A stretch of DNA of 8,305 nt from Rubrivivax sp. (GTDB lineage: Bacteria; Pseudomonadota; Gammaproteobacteria; Burkholderiales; Burkholderiaceae_C), in NCBI GenBank assembly GCA_030693565.1, contig JAUYAJ010000392.1:1-8305 (forward strand), read 5' to 3'. A model generated the notes under the pieces. It saw only the letters and a list, made by a program, of their open reading frames with translations, did no database searches and was not told the origin of the DNA. Positions 7,020 to 8,305 of this stretch are shown here, in pieces. The stretch's first letter is position 1. Every line of letters starts with the position of its first letter. The position numbers and the translations under genes are program-made.

Positions 7020-7816
7020 TGGAACGCCTGCTGGTGTTGCGACTGGAAGCCCATGGCTGTCACGCCGAGGCCGTGCTCAATGGCGTGCCCCTGGCGCGGG
7101 CCGGTGGCACCCAGCAGGTGATCACGCTGCCGGTGCATGAATACACGCTGGCCGGCGCCAACGAGGTCGAGCTGATCGTGCAGCCGGCGCCGGCCGGCGC
7201 TGCGGCGATCACGCCCGAGCCGCATCTGGCGGACGGCAAGTCCTGGGCCAGCCTGCGCCTGCTGCTGCCGCGCGTCGGCCAGGTTGCCCACCCGACGGTG
7301 GCGCGCACGCTGGCGCAGATCGACTGGGCGCCGGCGGCCGACGAGCTCTACGAAGCGCCGGTGAGACTGCGGCGAACCGCCGACCTGCCGATTGCCTTCC
7401 CCCACTGGCGCTGGCGCGACGCGCCGCCGATCGCCGATACGCCGACGCTCAAGACCCAGGTCGCGGCCTACCTGCTCGACATTGCCGTCGGCCTGGCGCG
7501 CGGTGACCCCGAAGCGCTGGTGCAGGCCGCAAAGCTGCGCTTCGAAGAGCTCGCCACCGCTTACCAGCGCAACCTGGCCGACGAGGTCGGACGCTGGCGT
7601 GTCCATGTGCAGCAGTTGCATGCAGCGATGCCGCTGAAGCCGGCCTTGCCGTCGGTGGCCAGCTTGTTGCTGCGGCCAGTGGCCGGCGGGCGGCTGCTCG
7701 AATGCCTGACACCGACCGGCGAGCCAGTGCTGCAAAGCCCGGTCGCCGGCGGCGGCCGCATCAGCTGGCCGATCCGGCTGGCCGCCGTCGATGGCCGCTT
7801 CTATGTGCTGCGTTGA
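7019..7816 (+). CDS. Unrecognised 265-residue protein coupled to the gene before it
   Basis: The start ATG (7019-7021) shares one base with the previous stop (TGATG), a clear sign of translational coupling; a longer frame from 6890 exists but overlaps the previous gene. The product has a beta-sandwich-like N-terminus (about 1-60: LNGVPLA, then PVHEYTLAGANEVEL, the pattern of small jelly-roll domains), a middle motif FPHWRW (127-132), a helical part (about 143-200) with GDPEALVQAAKLRFEELA, and a beta-rich end (about 213-265) closing in AAVDGRFYVLR. The helix-then-sheet C-terminus recalls NTF2-like folds, but I cannot assign one. There is no signal peptide or transmembrane segment, so it should be cytoplasmic. 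In vgrG gene strings the last small gene often makes an immunity protein or chaperone for the gene before it; that role is possible here but not shown. Confidence 0.85.
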   Translation: MERLLVLRLEAHGCHAEAVLNGVPLARAGGTQQVITLPVHEYTLAGANEVELIVQPAPAGAAAITPEPHLADGKSWASLRLLLPRVGQVAHPTVARTLAQIDWAPAADELYEAPVRLRRTADLPIAFPHWRWRDAPPIADTPTLKTQVAAYLLDIAVGLARGDPEALVQAAKLRFEELATAYQRNLADEVGRWRVHVQQLHAAMPLKPALPSVASLLLRPVAGGRLLECLTPTGEPVLQSPVAGGGRISWPIRLAAVDGRFYVLR

Positions 7817-7876
7817 AATGGGCCGGGTTGACCGGCGCCGCTATGCTGTGGCCTGGACAGCAAAGGAAATCCCCGC
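7817..7876 (+). promoter_or_regulatory. Gap before tagH with ribosome binding site
   Basis: The 60-bp gap is the largest between the last four genes. AAGGA at 7863-7867 lies 9 nt before the tagH ATG. A short 5-bp hairpin (GCCGG 7822-7826 with CCGGC 7832-7836) has no T-run, so it is not a convincing terminator. TTGAAA (7813-7818) and TATGCT (7842-7847) resemble -35 and -10 boxes but are 23 bp apart, too far for a standard promoter. Confidence 0.5.
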
Positions 7877-8305
7877 ATGATCGTGCTGACCGTGCTCAGC
7901 TACAACGGCGCCCCGAGCGACGGCTTGTCGGCCAGCTTTGACGAGCTTGGCGGCACCATCGGCCGCGGCGACAACAATCAGCTCGTGCTGCCCGACCCCG
8001 AACGCACGATCTCGCGCATTCACGCCCGCATCACCTTTCGCGCGCCGGGCTACACCATCGTTGACAACGGCAGCAATCCGATCGGCCTGAACGGCACCGC
8101 ACTGGGCAGCGGCCGCGAGGCGCCATTGGCGCCGGGCGACCAGGTGCAGATCGGCGGCTACCTGCTGGCGGCGTCGCAAGGCAGTCATGTTGCGGTCAGC
8201 GACGATCCGTTCGCCGACCTGTTCGGCGACGGCGCCGTCGGTTTGGCCGCTCCCGGCCCGGCGCCGCGCCCAGCCGCTCCAGCGCCTGCGCCCTGGCCGC
8301 CGGCG
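7877..8305 (+). CDS. tagH: TagH-type FHA-domain T6SS regulator, N-terminal part
   Basis: The first 143 codons are in the window and the frame is open at the right edge. An FHA domain fills residues about 1-105: GR (29-30), the phosphothreonine-binding core S46-R47-I48-H49, LVLPDPERTISR before it, VDNGSNPIGLNG (62-73) and the closing APGDQVQIGGYLL. Then come a DPFADLF motif and a Pro/Ala-rich linker, which is how T6SS-associated FHA proteins (TIGR03354 type) begin; their C-terminal domain would lie beyond the edge. In known systems such proteins read Thr phosphorylation by a PpkA-type kinase and switch T6SS assembly on. The usual FHA 'NGT' turn is NPI here, although both flanking Asn residues (67 and 72) are kept. 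The start is set by AAGGA 9 nt upstream. Assignment as an FHA protein is secure; TagH is likely from context and the DPFADLF segment. Confidence 0.88.
   Translation, partial: MIVLTVLSYNGAPSDGLSASFDELGGTIGRGDNNQLVLPDPERTISRIHARITFRAPGYTIVDNGSNPIGLNGTALGSGREAPLAPGDQVQIGGYLLAASQGSHVAVSDDPFADLFGDGAVGLAAPGPAPRPAAPAPAPWPPA

Noticed and set aside
6683..7735. 350-codon minus-strand open frame
   Set aside because: It spans the coupled 577/265-residue gene junction on the opposite strand and has shadow-frame composition.
7822..7836. Terminator between the 265-residue gene and tagH
   Set aside because: Only a 5-bp stem with no T-run; not enough for an intrinsic terminator.
1..8305. CRISPR arrays, tRNA genes, insertion sequences or attachment sites
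   Set aside because: No regularly spaced repeats, cloverleaf-like sequence, transposase-like frame or flanking direct repeats were seen.

Overview
The window is a GC-rich (by eye about two-thirds G+C) stretch of an accessory or core type VI secretion system (T6SS) locus. The codon use, the VgrG and FHA protein types and the betaproteobacterial look of the TPR-methyltransferase suggest a Burkholderiales bacterium, perhaps of the Leptothrix/Rubrivivax/Ideonella kind. That placement is an inference from style, not from a marker gene.

Layout. Bases 1-111 hold no gene I can support. On the minus strand, 112-1623 encodes an unusual protein in which a TssB (VipA)-like sheath small-subunit domain is fused through an Ala/Pro linker to a TssC (VipB)-like large-subunit domain that lacks the canonical C-terminal part. 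A divergent intergenic region (1624-1786) contains a perfect 7-bp inverted repeat, a -10-like box reading toward the sheath gene and a weak sigma-54-like element reading the other way. From 1787 to the right edge everything is on the plus strand: a TPR-repeat protein with a SAM-dependent methyltransferase domain (1787-3142), a standard VgrG spike (3200-5278), an unrecognised 577-residue protein whose N-terminal region resembles the helical tail of DUF4123 VgrG adaptors (5286-7019), an unrecognised 265-residue protein with a beta-sandwich-like N-terminus (7019-7816), and the first 143 codons of a TagH-type FHA-domain protein (7877 to the edge).

How the parts may work together. VgrG is the puncturing tip. 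The two genes after it are tightly spaced (7 bp, then a 1-base stop/start overlap), the usual place for an adaptor, an effector and its partner, but neither has a recognisable toxin motif. TagH is a phosphothreonine-reading regulator of T6SS assembly, and its arrival at the right edge suggests that core T6SS genes continue downstream. The fused, shortened sheath protein cannot make a normal VipA/VipB lattice as drawn from its sequence and is the most interesting item: it may cap, initiate or limit sheath growth. The methyltransferase between it and VgrG has no standard T6SS role.
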